From: Candidatus Rifleibacteriota bacterium
GTDB taxonomy: Bacteria > Riflebacteria > Ozemobacteria > Ozemobacterales > Ozemobacteraceae
Assembly (NCBI GenBank): GCA_029560455.1
Contig: JAKQKW010000157.1
Span: forward strand, 1 to 6,662
Direction of reading: 5' to 3'
DNA: 6,662 bases
This document shows positions 1-5,527 of the stretch, piece by piece. The position numbers and the translations under genes are program-made. The notes beneath the pieces are model-generated. The model was not told where the DNA came from. It ran no database searches and saw only the letters and a program-made list of their open reading frames with translations. Numbering within the stretch: position 1 is the first letter of the stretch; the number at the start of each line of letters is the position of its first letter.

Positions 1-131
1 AATTCCAGAACCCAGATGCCCGATAGTTTGGCGGTGATGTAATGACCAAGTTCATGCACCAGTGCGATACTGACGAGAACGAAGCTGATTGACAAGATTG
101 TTTTTACGGCGATATAGAGAAAACCTAACAT
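1..131 (-). CDS. Site-2-type (M50, RseP-like) membrane zinc metalloprotease, N-terminal fragment
   Basis: The gene begins at ATG 131 and runs off the left edge, so only 43 full codons are visible. The start is well supported: AGGAAAGG (146-139 on the minus strand) lies 7 nt upstream. The visible peptide is a hydrophobic first transmembrane helix (residues about 3-25) running directly into HELGH at residues 26-30, then a short stretch ending ITAKLSGIWVLEF. That is the HExxH zinc and catalytic motif of M50 intramembrane proteases, embedded in the first membrane helix as in RseP and SpoIVFB. Family members cleave membrane-bound anti-sigma factors or signal-peptide remnants within the inner membrane. 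The gene is last in the visible operon, 21 nt after cdsA, which is where rseP commonly sits. The PDZ domain and second zinc-ligand motif (NxxPxxxLDG) would lie outside the window, so an RseP versus other M50 assignment cannot be confirmed. Confidence 0.88.
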   Translation of the reverse strand, partial: MLGFLYIAVKTILSISFVLVSIALVHELGHYITAKLSGIWVLE

Positions 132-152
132 CCGACGACCTTTCCTGACAGT

Positions 153-932
153 TTATAAAATAAAAACCGTATAACACACCGGGCCGAGAAACAGGATACT
201 GTCTATCCGGTCGAGTATGCCACCATGGGCACCGAGAAGCGCCCCTGAGTCTTTGATTTCAGACTCGCGTTTAAGTATCGATTCAAATAAATCGGCAAGT
301 TGCCCCAGAATGGCAACCGAAAAAGCAAGTGCCAGCAGATTCGGGGTGGCGAGGGTCAGCATCTGGTAATGGCCCGCCAGAACGATGAAGGCAATGCAGG
401 AAAGGGCGCCACCGACAGCTCCGGAAATGGTTTTGTTCGGGCTGATTTTCGGGGCGAGGCGCGGGCCGCGAATACTCATGCCGAAGGCATAGGCACCAAT
501 GTCGAGTGCCCAGATCGATGCAATCAGCACAAAAAGTGTCATACCGCCGTAAGTTCTGCCAAGCAACAGAAAAAAACTGAGGCAGAAGGGCAGATAAAGC
601 AGGCTGAACAGGCCATGGCAGAAGCGGCGGCAGCCATCGCCACGCAGACCGCGCAGCACCGTCGCCGCCATCAGCAGAACAGCAGCCAGACCTGATGCCA
701 GTAACAGTCCGCGTTCACCGCTGAAGTGAGCGGCCGACATTATCAGCAGGGCACCGGCCCATTCGGCTATGGGCAGACGTTTTTCTTCACGTTCGAGCAT
801 GCGGGTCAGCTCAAACTGACCCATGAGGCAGACAATTACGATAAAAACCAGACGAACTACGTCGCCGCCGGCCACCAGCAGCCCATAAGCAGCAGGTATT
901 CCGAGCAGCAGTACCGGTATTCTTGCCAGCAT
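153..932 (-). CDS. cdsA: Phosphatidate cytidylyltransferase (CDP-diglyceride synthase)
   Basis: This 259-residue integral membrane enzyme condenses phosphatidic acid with CTP to give CDP-diacylglycerol, the precursor of the bacterial phospholipids. The complete C-terminal family signature is present at residues 218-244: S218-I-L-K-R, K227-D228, then H236-G-G and D241-R-I-D244. D144 in the WALDIGAYAFG stretch and the SPNKTISG segment (164-171) are further conserved family positions. Multiple hydrophobic segments (for example 3-21, 27-38, 61-69, 76-93, 108-124, 131-150, 170-188 and 195-211) fit a polytopic membrane protein. The length is close to the usual 260-285 residues. The ATG lies 1 nt after the uppS stop with no clear Shine-Dalgarno, so translation is probably coupled to uppS. 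Undecaprenyl diphosphate synthase and CdsA are neighbours in many bacteria. Confidence 0.96.
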   Translation of the reverse strand: MLARIPVLLLGIPAAYGLLVAGGDVVRLVFIVIVCLMGQFELTRMLEREEKRLPIAEWAGALLIMSAAHFSGERGLLLASGLAAVLLMAATVLRGLRGDGCRRFCHGLFSLLYLPFCLSFFLLLGRTYGGMTLFVLIASIWALDIGAYAFGMSIRGPRLAPKISPNKTISGAVGGALSCIAFIVLAGHYQMLTLATPNLLALAFSVAILGQLADLFESILKRESEIKDSGALLGAHGGILDRIDSILFLGPVCYTVFIL

Positions 933-933
933 A

Positions 934-1695
934 TCAGTTTTTTGCGAGCTGTTCGCTGATCATGCCAAAACGCCGTTCGCGGTTCTGGTAGGCAAGAAGT
1001 GCCTTCAGCAGCTCGACATCGTCAAAATCCGGCCAGAGAACGGGGGTGAAATAAAGCTCCGAGTAGGCGCCGCGCCAGAGGTGAAAATTGCTGGTGCGCA
1101 TTTCACCGCTGGTTCTTACCATCAGGTCGACATCGGGTAGTTCTGGCCAGTATAAATTGGCGGCGATCAGTTCTTCGGTTATCTGATCAGCCTTGTAGCC
1201 CTTGTTGATAATTTTTTTGACCGCGTCGACAATTTCGGCACGGCCACCGTAGTTTATGCAGAGGTTGAGTGACAGGCCCGGGTTGTTTTTCATCAGCTCG
1301 GTCGAAATATCGGCCTGGCGGATGATTTCGGGGGCCAGTTCTTCAAGACGGCCGAGCAGCCTGAACTTTACCCCTTCGGCGTGCAGATCATTGCGCTCTC
1401 TGACAATGTAGGCTCTGATCAGGCGCATCAGAGCAGATACCTCAAAACTTGGTCGAGCCCAGTTTTCGACCGAAAAGGCATAGAGACTGATATGTCTGAC
1501 GCCGAGGTCGTTGGCAAAGCGCACGACGGTTTTTACACGGCGTGCGCCTTCCTGATGACCGTGAATGCGGCTTTTGCCCCGGCTCTTCGCCCAACGGCCG
1601 TTTCCATCCATGATGATGCCGATATGAGCCGGAATCTTTGCCTGATCAAGCTCTTTCAGCAGGCTGTCTTTGAGTGCTTCTCTGTTTTCGGTCAT
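934..1695 (-). CDS. uppS: Undecaprenyl diphosphate synthase (cis-prenyltransferase)
   Basis: The enzyme adds isopentenyl diphosphate units in cis to farnesyl diphosphate, making the C55 lipid carrier precursor for peptidoglycan and other envelope glycans. The 253-residue product has the normal family length. Visible motifs in order are: HIGIIMDGNGRWA with catalytic D30 and the N32-G-R34-W pocket; H45-G-H-Q-E-G50; YAFSVENW at 72-79; and the C-terminal R204-T-S-G-E208, S212-N-F, W217 and Y221-S-E223-L-Y-F block that binds IPP diphosphate and Mg2+. I chose ATG 1695, giving MTENREALKD. The longer in-frame start at 1773 would run through the ferredoxin gene and adds 26 residues that match nothing in the family. 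The Shine-Dalgarno is weak (AAAAGCGG), and the gene starts 11 nt after the ferredoxin stop, so it probably relies on coupling. The stop is TGA, 1 nt before cdsA. Confidence 0.96.
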   Translation of the reverse strand: MTENREALKDSLLKELDQAKIPAHIGIIMDGNGRWAKSRGKSRIHGHQEGARRVKTVVRFANDLGVRHISLYAFSVENWARPSFEVSALMRLIRAYIVRERNDLHAEGVKFRLLGRLEELAPEIIRQADISTELMKNNPGLSLNLCINYGGRAEIVDAVKKIINKGYKADQITEELIAANLYWPELPDVDLMVRTSGEMRTSNFHLWRGAYSELYFTPVLWPDFDDVELLKALLAYQNRERRFGMISEQLAKN

Positions 1696-1706
1696 GTGGC
1701 CGCTTT

Positions 1707-1874
1707 TCAGTCGTCGCCCCTGACAATGGCATCGACCGGGCACACTTCGGCGCATTTGCCGCAGCTGGTGCATTTACTGGTGATGACATAGGGAAAGCCG
1801 ATTTTAATGGCTTTGACCGGGCATACAGGGTGGCAGGTACCACATGAAACACATTCTTCAGTGATTCTATACAT
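1707..1874 (-). CDS. Small 2[4Fe-4S] clostridial-type ferredoxin
   Basis: This 55-residue protein starts MYRITEECVSCG and is too short for ordinary ORF cut-offs. It contains two complete cluster-binding motifs. The first is C8-x2-C11-x2-C14-x3-C18-P and the second is C35-x2-C38-x2-C41-x3-C45-P. Each is followed by a V-x-A-I strand (VKAI and VDAI), the internal duplication typical of bacterial 2[4Fe-4S] ferredoxins. The length also matches (about 55 residues). It is a soluble low-potential electron carrier. ATG 1874 lies 3 nt after the frr stop with only a weak GGAAAA-type Shine-Dalgarno inside the end of frr, and it stops 11 nt before uppS, so it is an integral operon member. A possible role is to reduce the Fe-S enzymes IspG and IspH, which supply the isoprenoid substrates used by UppS. 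That link is inference from position. The redox partner cannot be read from the window. Confidence 0.95.
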   Translation of the reverse strand: MYRITEECVSCGTCHPVCPVKAIKIGFPYVITSKCTSCGKCAEVCPVDAIVRGDD

Positions 1875-1877
1875 GGT

Positions 1878-2438
1878 TTATTTTCCGAGAATTTCGTTTT
1901 CCTTGGCGACGAAAACCTTCTGGATGCCGTCGACATACTCGTCAGTCAGTTTCTGAATGCGGTCGAGAGCTTTTTTGCATTCATCCTGAGTGATTTCGCT
2001 TTTCTTTTCCATGGCTTTGAGAACGTCGTTGGCGTCTCTTCTGACGTTGCGCAGGGCAACCTTGTAATCTTCAGCCTTTTTCTTGGCGTTTTTCACGAGG
2101 TCGTTGCGGCGTTCTTCGGTGAGTGGCGGAATCGGCAGGCGGATAAGGTTGCCATCATTCTGCGGGTTGAGGCCGAGGTCAGATTTCTGAATGGCCTTTT
2201 CAATTTCGCTGAGCATGGTTTTGTCCCAGGGCTGAATTACCAGAGACTTCGGATCTGGAGCGGAGACAGAAGCGACATGCTGCAGGGGAACTTCCTGGCC
2301 GTATTGTGAAACCGTGATGCGACTCAGCAGTGACGGGGTCGCCCGTGAGGTGCGCATGGTTGAATAATCTTTTTTAAGAACTTCAATCGACTGAAGCATT
2401 TTGTTTTTAGCATCGTTGATGATTGATTCGAGAGACAT
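1878..2438 (-). CDS. frr: Ribosome recycling factor
   Basis: The 186-residue protein works with EF-G to split post-termination ribosomes so that subunits can be reused. The length matches the family (about 185). Recognisable blocks are the first helix of the three-helix bundle ending MRTSRATPSLL (28-38), the domain II beta segment around YGQEVPLQHVASVSAPDP (46-63) and SLVIQPWDK (65-73), then GLNPQNDGNLIRLPIPPLTEERR (89-111). The basic patch RNVRRDAN (130-137) includes the arginines that contact 23S rRNA, and the C-terminal helix ends NEILGK. ATG 2438 follows a strong AGGAGGAA Shine-Dalgarno, 22 nt downstream of the pyrH stop. This is the best ribosome binding site in the downstream half of the operon. 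Confidence 0.98.
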   Translation of the reverse strand: MSLESIINDAKNKMLQSIEVLKKDYSTMRTSRATPSLLSRITVSQYGQEVPLQHVASVSAPDPKSLVIQPWDKTMLSEIEKAIQKSDLGLNPQNDGNLIRLPIPPLTEERRNDLVKNAKKKAEDYKVALRNVRRDANDVLKAMEKKSEITQDECKKALDRIQKLTDEYVDGIQKVFVAKENEILGK

Positions 2439-2460
2439 GAAGCGGTTCCTCCTGAGAAAA

Positions 2461-3198
2461 TTAGCTTTCGATTACGTCAGTTCCGGTGTTTTCACCGAGG
2501 CAGGCGCGCAGCATGATGCCGGGTTCATTGAGGTTGAGAACCTTCAATGGCATGCGGTTGTCGCGGCAGAGCGTGATGGCGACGAGATCCATGACGCCAA
2601 GGTTGCGGGCCAGGACTTCTTCGTAAGTGATCTGGTCAAATTTGCGGGCACCCGGGTTTTTGGCCGGATCAGAGTCATAGACTCCGTCTACTTTTGTGCC
2701 TTTGATAAGCACGTCACAGCCGGTTTCGATGGCCCTGAGCGCTGAACCGGAGTCGGTGCTGAAATATGGGTTGCCGGTGCCGCATGAATAAAGGCAGACA
2801 ATACCTTCATCGAGGTAGCGCCTGGCAAGATCGATATCGTAGGCCAGAGCCATACTGCCCATAGGTATTGCCGAAAAAACCGCGGTTTTTACGCCGGCGG
2901 CTTCAAGGTGCTCAGCAAAACAGATTGCATTCATAACTGTTGCGAGCATGCCGATTGCATCGGCACGATGGCGTTTGAGAGCAGGCAGAGTCGTGCGTGC
3001 GCCTCTGAAAAAATTGCCGCCGCCGATGACAATACCGGGGGTGATTCCGGCATTGATCAGTGATTTCACTTCGCCGGCGAATTTTTCGAGGGTGCCGCGG
3101 TCAAAGCCGTAGCCGTCTTTGCCGCCGAACATTTCGCCGCTGAGCTTGAGCAACGGCCTGATAAATCTGGGTCTGGACGATGACGAGGCTTGATTCAT
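2461..3198 (-). CDS. pyrH: UMP kinase (uridylate kinase)
   Basis: PyrH phosphorylates UMP to UDP with ATP in the cytoplasm and is the hexameric bacterial type of the amino acid kinase fold, not a homologue of eukaryotic UMP/CMP kinase. The 245-residue protein shows KLSGE (18-22), the glycine-rich GGGNFFRG (59-66) and the UMP-contact region R77 to D80, followed by GMLATVMN (83-90). It also has GTGNPYFSTD (140-149) and the nucleotide-binding KGTKVDGVYDSDP (166-178), ending with VMDLVAITLCRDNRMP. The N-terminal ten residues are serine-rich and variable, as is usual. ATG 3198 follows CAGGAAAG. The Shine-Dalgarno overlaps the 3' arm of a small hairpin, and the gene is separated from tsf by 103 nt containing a strong palindrome. 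It may therefore be expressed differently from rpsB-tsf. Confidence 0.97.
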   Translation of the reverse strand: MNQASSSSRPRFIRPLLKLSGEMFGGKDGYGFDRGTLEKFAGEVKSLINAGITPGIVIGGGNFFRGARTTLPALKRHRADAIGMLATVMNAICFAEHLEAAGVKTAVFSAIPMGSMALAYDIDLARRYLDEGIVCLYSCGTGNPYFSTDSGSALRAIETGCDVLIKGTKVDGVYDSDPAKNPGARKFDQITYEEVLARNLGVMDLVAITLCRDNRMPLKVLNLNEPGIMLRACLGENTGTDVIES

Positions 3199-3205
3199 TT
3201 TCTTT

Positions 3206-3228
3206 CCTGTTATAACCGGGTTTACAGG
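3206..3228 (-). promoter_or_regulatory. Small hairpin overlapping the pyrH Shine-Dalgarno
   Basis: On the transcribed minus strand, CCTGT (3228-3224) pairs with ACAGG (3210-3206), and an inner AAC/GTT pairs around a CCG loop, with a 1/3-nt internal asymmetry. The AGG of the pyrH ribosome binding site (AGGAAAG, 3208-3202) forms part of the 3' arm, so folding would partly mask it. The stem is short and imperfect, so a regulatory role is only a possibility. Confidence 0.35.
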
Positions 3229-3261
3229 GTTAGAGACGCCTGCAGTGCAGGCGTCTCTAAC
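3229..3261. repeat. Perfect 16-bp inverted repeat in the tsf-pyrH gap
   Basis: GTTAGAGACGCCTGCA (3229-3244) is followed by one base and then its exact reverse complement (3246-3261). As RNA it would form a stem of at least 14 bp with a 5-nt loop. On the minus (coding) strand it begins 40 nt after the tsf stop. The sequence after it is CCTGTAAACC, with no U-run, and the plus-strand exit also lacks a T-run, so it is not a standard intrinsic terminator. Plausible roles are protection of the upstream rpsB-tsf mRNA 3' end, an RNase III-type processing site, or a copy of a dispersed palindromic element. The sequence alone does not choose between them. Confidence 0.9.
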
Positions 3262-3301
3262 ATCATACGGACGGATACTTCGGAGAGATTTTCACTTAAC
3301 C

Positions 3302-4399
3302 TTAGGCAGAGGCTTCAGCAGCATGTTCATGCTGAGCGGCTTCGGTAGCAGCAGCTTCACCACGGGCCCATCTGCGATAGGCGACCAGCTCTATTTTGGC
3401 GCCAATTGCTTTGGACACTTCATTGGTAAGGTCAGAGATTGATTTTTTGTCATCTTTAACATAAGCCTGGTCAAGGAGACAGTTTTCTTTGAAGTATTTG
3501 TTCAATCTGCCTTCTGCGATTGAGCGAATCTTTTTGTCGTCCTGGGCAGCGGCAGCCTCTGCAGAAACCGTTTGAATGATTTTGCGAGCTTTGTCTACTG
3601 TTTCCTGGTCAATCCAGCCTTTTTCCATGTTGGACTTCATGTGGTCTTCGCTGTCGACATGGGCGGGGTTGATTTTTTCTTTTTCAAGAGCTTTGTTAAC
3701 GGCTTTTCCAATTAACTCAGCTTTTGTTTTTTCGACGGCAATGTTAAGTTCTCTGGTTTTTACTTCCTGGGTGATGTTATCCGAAGACAAAGCCATCGGA
3801 TTCATCGCGGCAACCTGAAGAGCTACTTCATGAGCGTAGTGAGCCACTTCAGATTTTTTTGCGGCGGCTTCATTTTCGGCTTTGACCTGAACGAGAACAC
3901 CAATGCTGCCTTCGCCGTGGACATAGGTATCAAAGATACCGTTCTGGCCGGCGGCAAAAGTGAGATGTTCAGCACGGCTTACCGAGATGTTTTCGCCGGT
4001 GGTGGCGATTTTAGACTTAACGAATTCTTCAAATGGCTGCCCGTCGACAGTCATCTTGTTGAGGTCTTCTGCAGTTTTTACAGATGGGGTTTTGAGAACC
4101 AGATTCGCGATCTTGTTCGCAAAAGCTGCGAAATCTTCGTTTCTGGCGACAAAGTCAGTTTCACAGTTGACTTCGACCATGGCAGCGGTGCGTTTGTCAG
4201 CAGTGGTCAACGGAATTACCAGACCCTGTGAAGTGGTGCGACCAGAGCGTTTGTCGGCTGAGGCAAGGCCCTTCTTGCGGAGGTAGTCAACGGCGGCTTC
4301 AAAATCGCCATTGCATTCTACCAGGGCTTCTTTGCATTTCAGCATGCCGGCATTAGTTTTTTCACGAAGCTCTTTTACCATCTGAGCACTTATCTGCAT
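3302..4399 (-). CDS. tsf: Elongation factor Ts, enlarged form
   Basis: EF-Ts exchanges GDP for GTP on EF-Tu. The N-terminal UBA-like domain (1-55, with VKELREKTNAGML and CKEAL) is followed by the core signature VEVNCETDFVARNEDF (75-90), where T81-D-F-V84 is the EF-Tu contact. Then come GENISVSRAEHL (135-146), YVHGEGSIGVLVQV (159-172), the helix HEVALQVAAMNP (190-201) and the C-terminal IAEGRLNKYFKENCLLDQAYVKD (304-325 region, roughly). The product has 365 residues, against 283 in E. coli. By eye, most of the excess is about 56 extra residues at about 227-285, in the coiled-coil region before AEGRLNKY, plus an Ala/Glu/His-rich tail (347-365). I chose ATG 4399 over an in-frame GTG at 4408 because that GTG lies inside the Shine-Dalgarno AGGTGG. 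The gene starts 29 nt after rpsB, its usual partner. Confidence 0.97.
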   Translation of the reverse strand: MQISAQMVKELREKTNAGMLKCKEALVECNGDFEAAVDYLRKKGLASADKRSGRTTSQGLVIPLTTADKRTAAMVEVNCETDFVARNEDFAAFANKIANLVLKTPSVKTAEDLNKMTVDGQPFEEFVKSKIATTGENISVSRAEHLTFAAGQNGIFDTYVHGEGSIGVLVQVKAENEAAAKKSEVAHYAHEVALQVAAMNPMALSSDNITQEVKTRELNIAVEKTKAELIGKAVNKALEKEKINPAHVDSEDHMKSNMEKGWIDQETVDKARKIIQTVSAEAAAAQDDKKIRSIAEGRLNKYFKENCLLDQAYVKDDKKSISDLTNEVSKAIGAKIELVAYRRWARGEAAATEAAQHEHAAEASA

Positions 4400-4405
4400 A
4401 GTTTC

Positions 4406-4411
4406 CACCTT
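4406..4411 (-). promoter_or_regulatory. tsf Shine-Dalgarno that fixes the start codon
   Basis: AGGTGG on the minus strand lies 6 nt before ATG 4399. The alternative GTG start (4408-4406) is the last three bases of this site and could not use it, so the ATG is preferred. Confidence 0.8.
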
Positions 4412-4428
4412 TCGCTTCTGTAGCTTAA

Positions 4429-5238
4429 TTAGTCAATAACGAGTTTATCGTCTGCGTCGTCAGAACCTGCAACCATGCCGAGGGCTGAAGCCATATCGAC
4501 ATCTTCAGTCATGCCGGCTTCAACTTCTGCAGTTTCGCGGAGTTCGCCGAAGGATTTGCCTTCGAGGGCTTCGAGAACTGAATCAGAGATCAGGCTGGTA
4601 ACCAGCTTCACGGCTCTGATGGCGTCGTCGTTGCCGGGGATGACGAAGTCGATGTTGTCGGGGTCACAGTTGGTGTCTACGACAGAAACTATGGGAATAC
4701 CGACTTTTCTGGCTTCTGCAACGGCGATAGCTTCTTTGTGCGGGTCGATGACAAAGATAGCGCCGGGCATGCCCTTCATATCTTTGATGCCGCCGAGAGC
4801 GCGATCGAGTTTTTCACGTTCTTTGCGCATTCTGGAAGCTTCTTTTTTCGGGTAAGATTCGATTTTGCCGCTGTCAACGAGGTCGTTGAGTTCTTTGAGG
4901 CGGGCGATGCGTTTTTCGATGGTGACGTGGTTAGTCAGCATGCCGCCGAGCCAGCGGTAATTGATAAAAAACATGCCGCAGCGTTCTGCTTCCTGCTTGA
5001 TGATTTCCTGGGCCTGACGCTTGGTGCTGACGAAAAGAATCGGTTTGCCTTCGCGCACGACGCTTTTGATGAAGTCACATGCTTCGTCAAGCAGCTTGGT
5101 GGTCTTCTGCAGGTCGATAATGTAAATGCCGTTGCGGGCGGTGAAGATGTATTTGGCCATCTTCGGGTTCCATCTTCTGGTCTGATGACCAAAGTGTACA
5201 CCTGCTTCAAGCAGGCTTTTCATAGATACCATAGACAT
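4429..5238 (-). CDS. rpsB: 30S ribosomal protein S2
   Basis: S2 is a late-assembling small-subunit protein needed for S1 binding. The 269-residue product opens [13 protein letters not shown] and [13 protein letters not shown] (15-27), the conserved S2 N-terminus. It continues with the coiled-coil region bounded by [11 protein letters not shown] (93-103) and ends the core with the second signature region from D155-P-H-K-E-A, through [12 protein letters not shown], to [10 protein letters not shown] (191-200). Three Met codons compete as start. ATG 5238 places the family's usual sixth-residue Met correctly and follows a strong GGAGG 10 nt upstream, so I prefer it to 5232 or 5223. The tail beyond about residue 235 is acidic ([12 protein letters not shown]) and makes the protein about 28 residues longer than E. 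coli S2. It is the first gene after the main promoter. Confidence 0.98.
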   Translation of the reverse strand: MSMVSMKSLLEAGVHFGHQTRRWNPKMAKYIFTARNGIYIIDLQKTTKLLDEACDFIKSVVREGKPILFVSTKRQAQEIIKQEAERCGMFFINYRWLGGMLTNHVTIEKRIARLKELNDLVDSGKIESYPKKEASRMRKEREKLDRALGGIKDMKGMPGAIFVIDPHKEAIAVAEARKVGIPIVSVVDTNCDPDNIDFVIPGNDDAIRAVKLVTSLISDSVLEALEGKSFGELRETAEVEAGMTEDVDMASALGMVAGSDDADDKLVID

Positions 5239-5281
5239 TGAAACTGTACCTCCGAAATATTTCCGTAAAAAGTTAAGTTGG

Positions 5282-5314
5282 TTCGGTCATATTAACCGAA
5301 AACCGTTTTACGGT
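5282..5314. promoter_or_regulatory. Two inverted repeats over the rpsB promoter (possible operators)
   Basis: On the plus strand, TTCGGT (5282-5287) and ACCGAA (5295-5300) flank the -10 hexamer symmetrically with a 7-nt spacer. ACCGT (5302-5306) and ACGGT (5310-5314) form a second inverted repeat with a 3-nt spacer, overlapping the inner edge of the -35 box. All four arms share the core ACCG/CGGT. The placement over both promoter elements is what a repressor operator would look like. No regulator is identified, and short AT/GC-patterned repeats can arise by chance. Confidence 0.4.
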
Positions 5315-5317
5315 CAA
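5289..5317 (-). promoter_or_regulatory. Sigma-70-type promoter of the rpsB operon
   Basis: Minus-strand TTGACC (5317-5312), a 17-nt spacer and TAATAT (5294-5289) give one mismatch to consensus in each hexamer at ideal spacing. The predicted transcript start is near 5282, leaving a leader of about 44 nt that includes the GGAGG of rpsB. A T-run (5335-5330) lies upstream on the coding strand. A housekeeping-strength promoter is what this operon would be expected to have. Confidence 0.85.
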
Positions 5318-5490
5318 GCTTGCTGTCAGGAAAAAACTCCTTGCTGATCAGAGGCATAGCCGAAAAAGTTTGTTGTTGCCGCTTTTGATCAGGGTAGTCG
5401 CTATGGTGTGGTGCGTCGGGCAACATCAGTAAAGGATTCGCGGAAATCGTGGTGGCTGAGAAAGTTGGCTTCTGACGCGGGTTTCTCGTG
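5315..5490. other. Remainder of the divergent intergenic region, no gene seen
   Basis: Between the two promoters I find no convincing coding sequence or RNA gene. The only structure seen is two TGATCA copies (5345-5350 and 5386-5391), extendable to a 7-bp inverted CTGATCA/TGATCAG pair, and a loose TGTTGCC/GGCAACA pair (5374-5380 and 5419-5425). Neither makes a compelling stem-loop. Confidence 0.5.
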
Positions 5491-5525
5491 TATTGAAAAA
5501 TACTGCAATATATTGTAAGATATTT
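5491..5525 (+). repeat. Helically phased 10-bp direct repeats over the HTH-PIN promoter
   Basis: TATTG (5491), TACTG (5501), TATTG (5511) and TATTT (5521) start exactly 10 bp apart, so they lie on nearly the same face of the helix. They span the -35 to -10 region. A perfect 10-bp palindrome, CAATATATTG (5506-5515), lies between the two hexamers. This could be a binding site for the adjacent HTH protein (inference), but AT-rich promoter DNA can mimic such patterns. Confidence 0.4.
5493..5521 (+). promoter_or_regulatory. Rightward promoter abutting the HTH-PIN start codon
   Basis: TTGAAA (5493-5498), a 17-nt spacer and TAAGAT (5516-5521) make a good sigma-70 promoter. Counting 7 nt from the end of the -10 hexamer puts +1 at 5528, the A of the ATG. 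No Shine-Dalgarno precedes that ATG, so a leaderless mRNA is predicted. Confidence 0.65.
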
Positions 5526-5527
5526 AA

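Noticed and set aside
1646..1773. Upstream in-frame start that would lengthen UppS to 279 residues
   Set aside because: The extra 26 residues overlap the ferredoxin gene in another frame and match no UppS N-terminus. ATG 1695 gives the normal family length.
3229..3261. Intrinsic terminator between tsf and pyrH
   Set aside because: The stem is strong, but neither strand has a T-run after it, and the downstream genes have no obvious promoter of their own.
4400..4408. GTG start for EF-Ts three codons upstream of the chosen ATG
   Set aside because: The GTG is part of the AGGTGG Shine-Dalgarno serving ATG 4399, so it is not a usable start.
300..5241. Several plus-strand open frames of 65-167 codons antisense to the operon
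   Set aside because: They lie opposite well-identified genes, have low-complexity or implausible composition and lack good ribosome binding sites, so they are shadow frames.
5254..5263. GAAATATTTC palindrome before the rpsB Shine-Dalgarno
   Set aside because: It is a 10-bp AT-rich palindrome with no room for a stable RNA loop and is likely incidental.
5344..5392. CTGATCA/TGATCAG inverted pair as a small RNA or terminator
   Set aside because: Only 7 bp over a 35-nt interior without further consistent pairing, no T-run and no promoter pointing into it.
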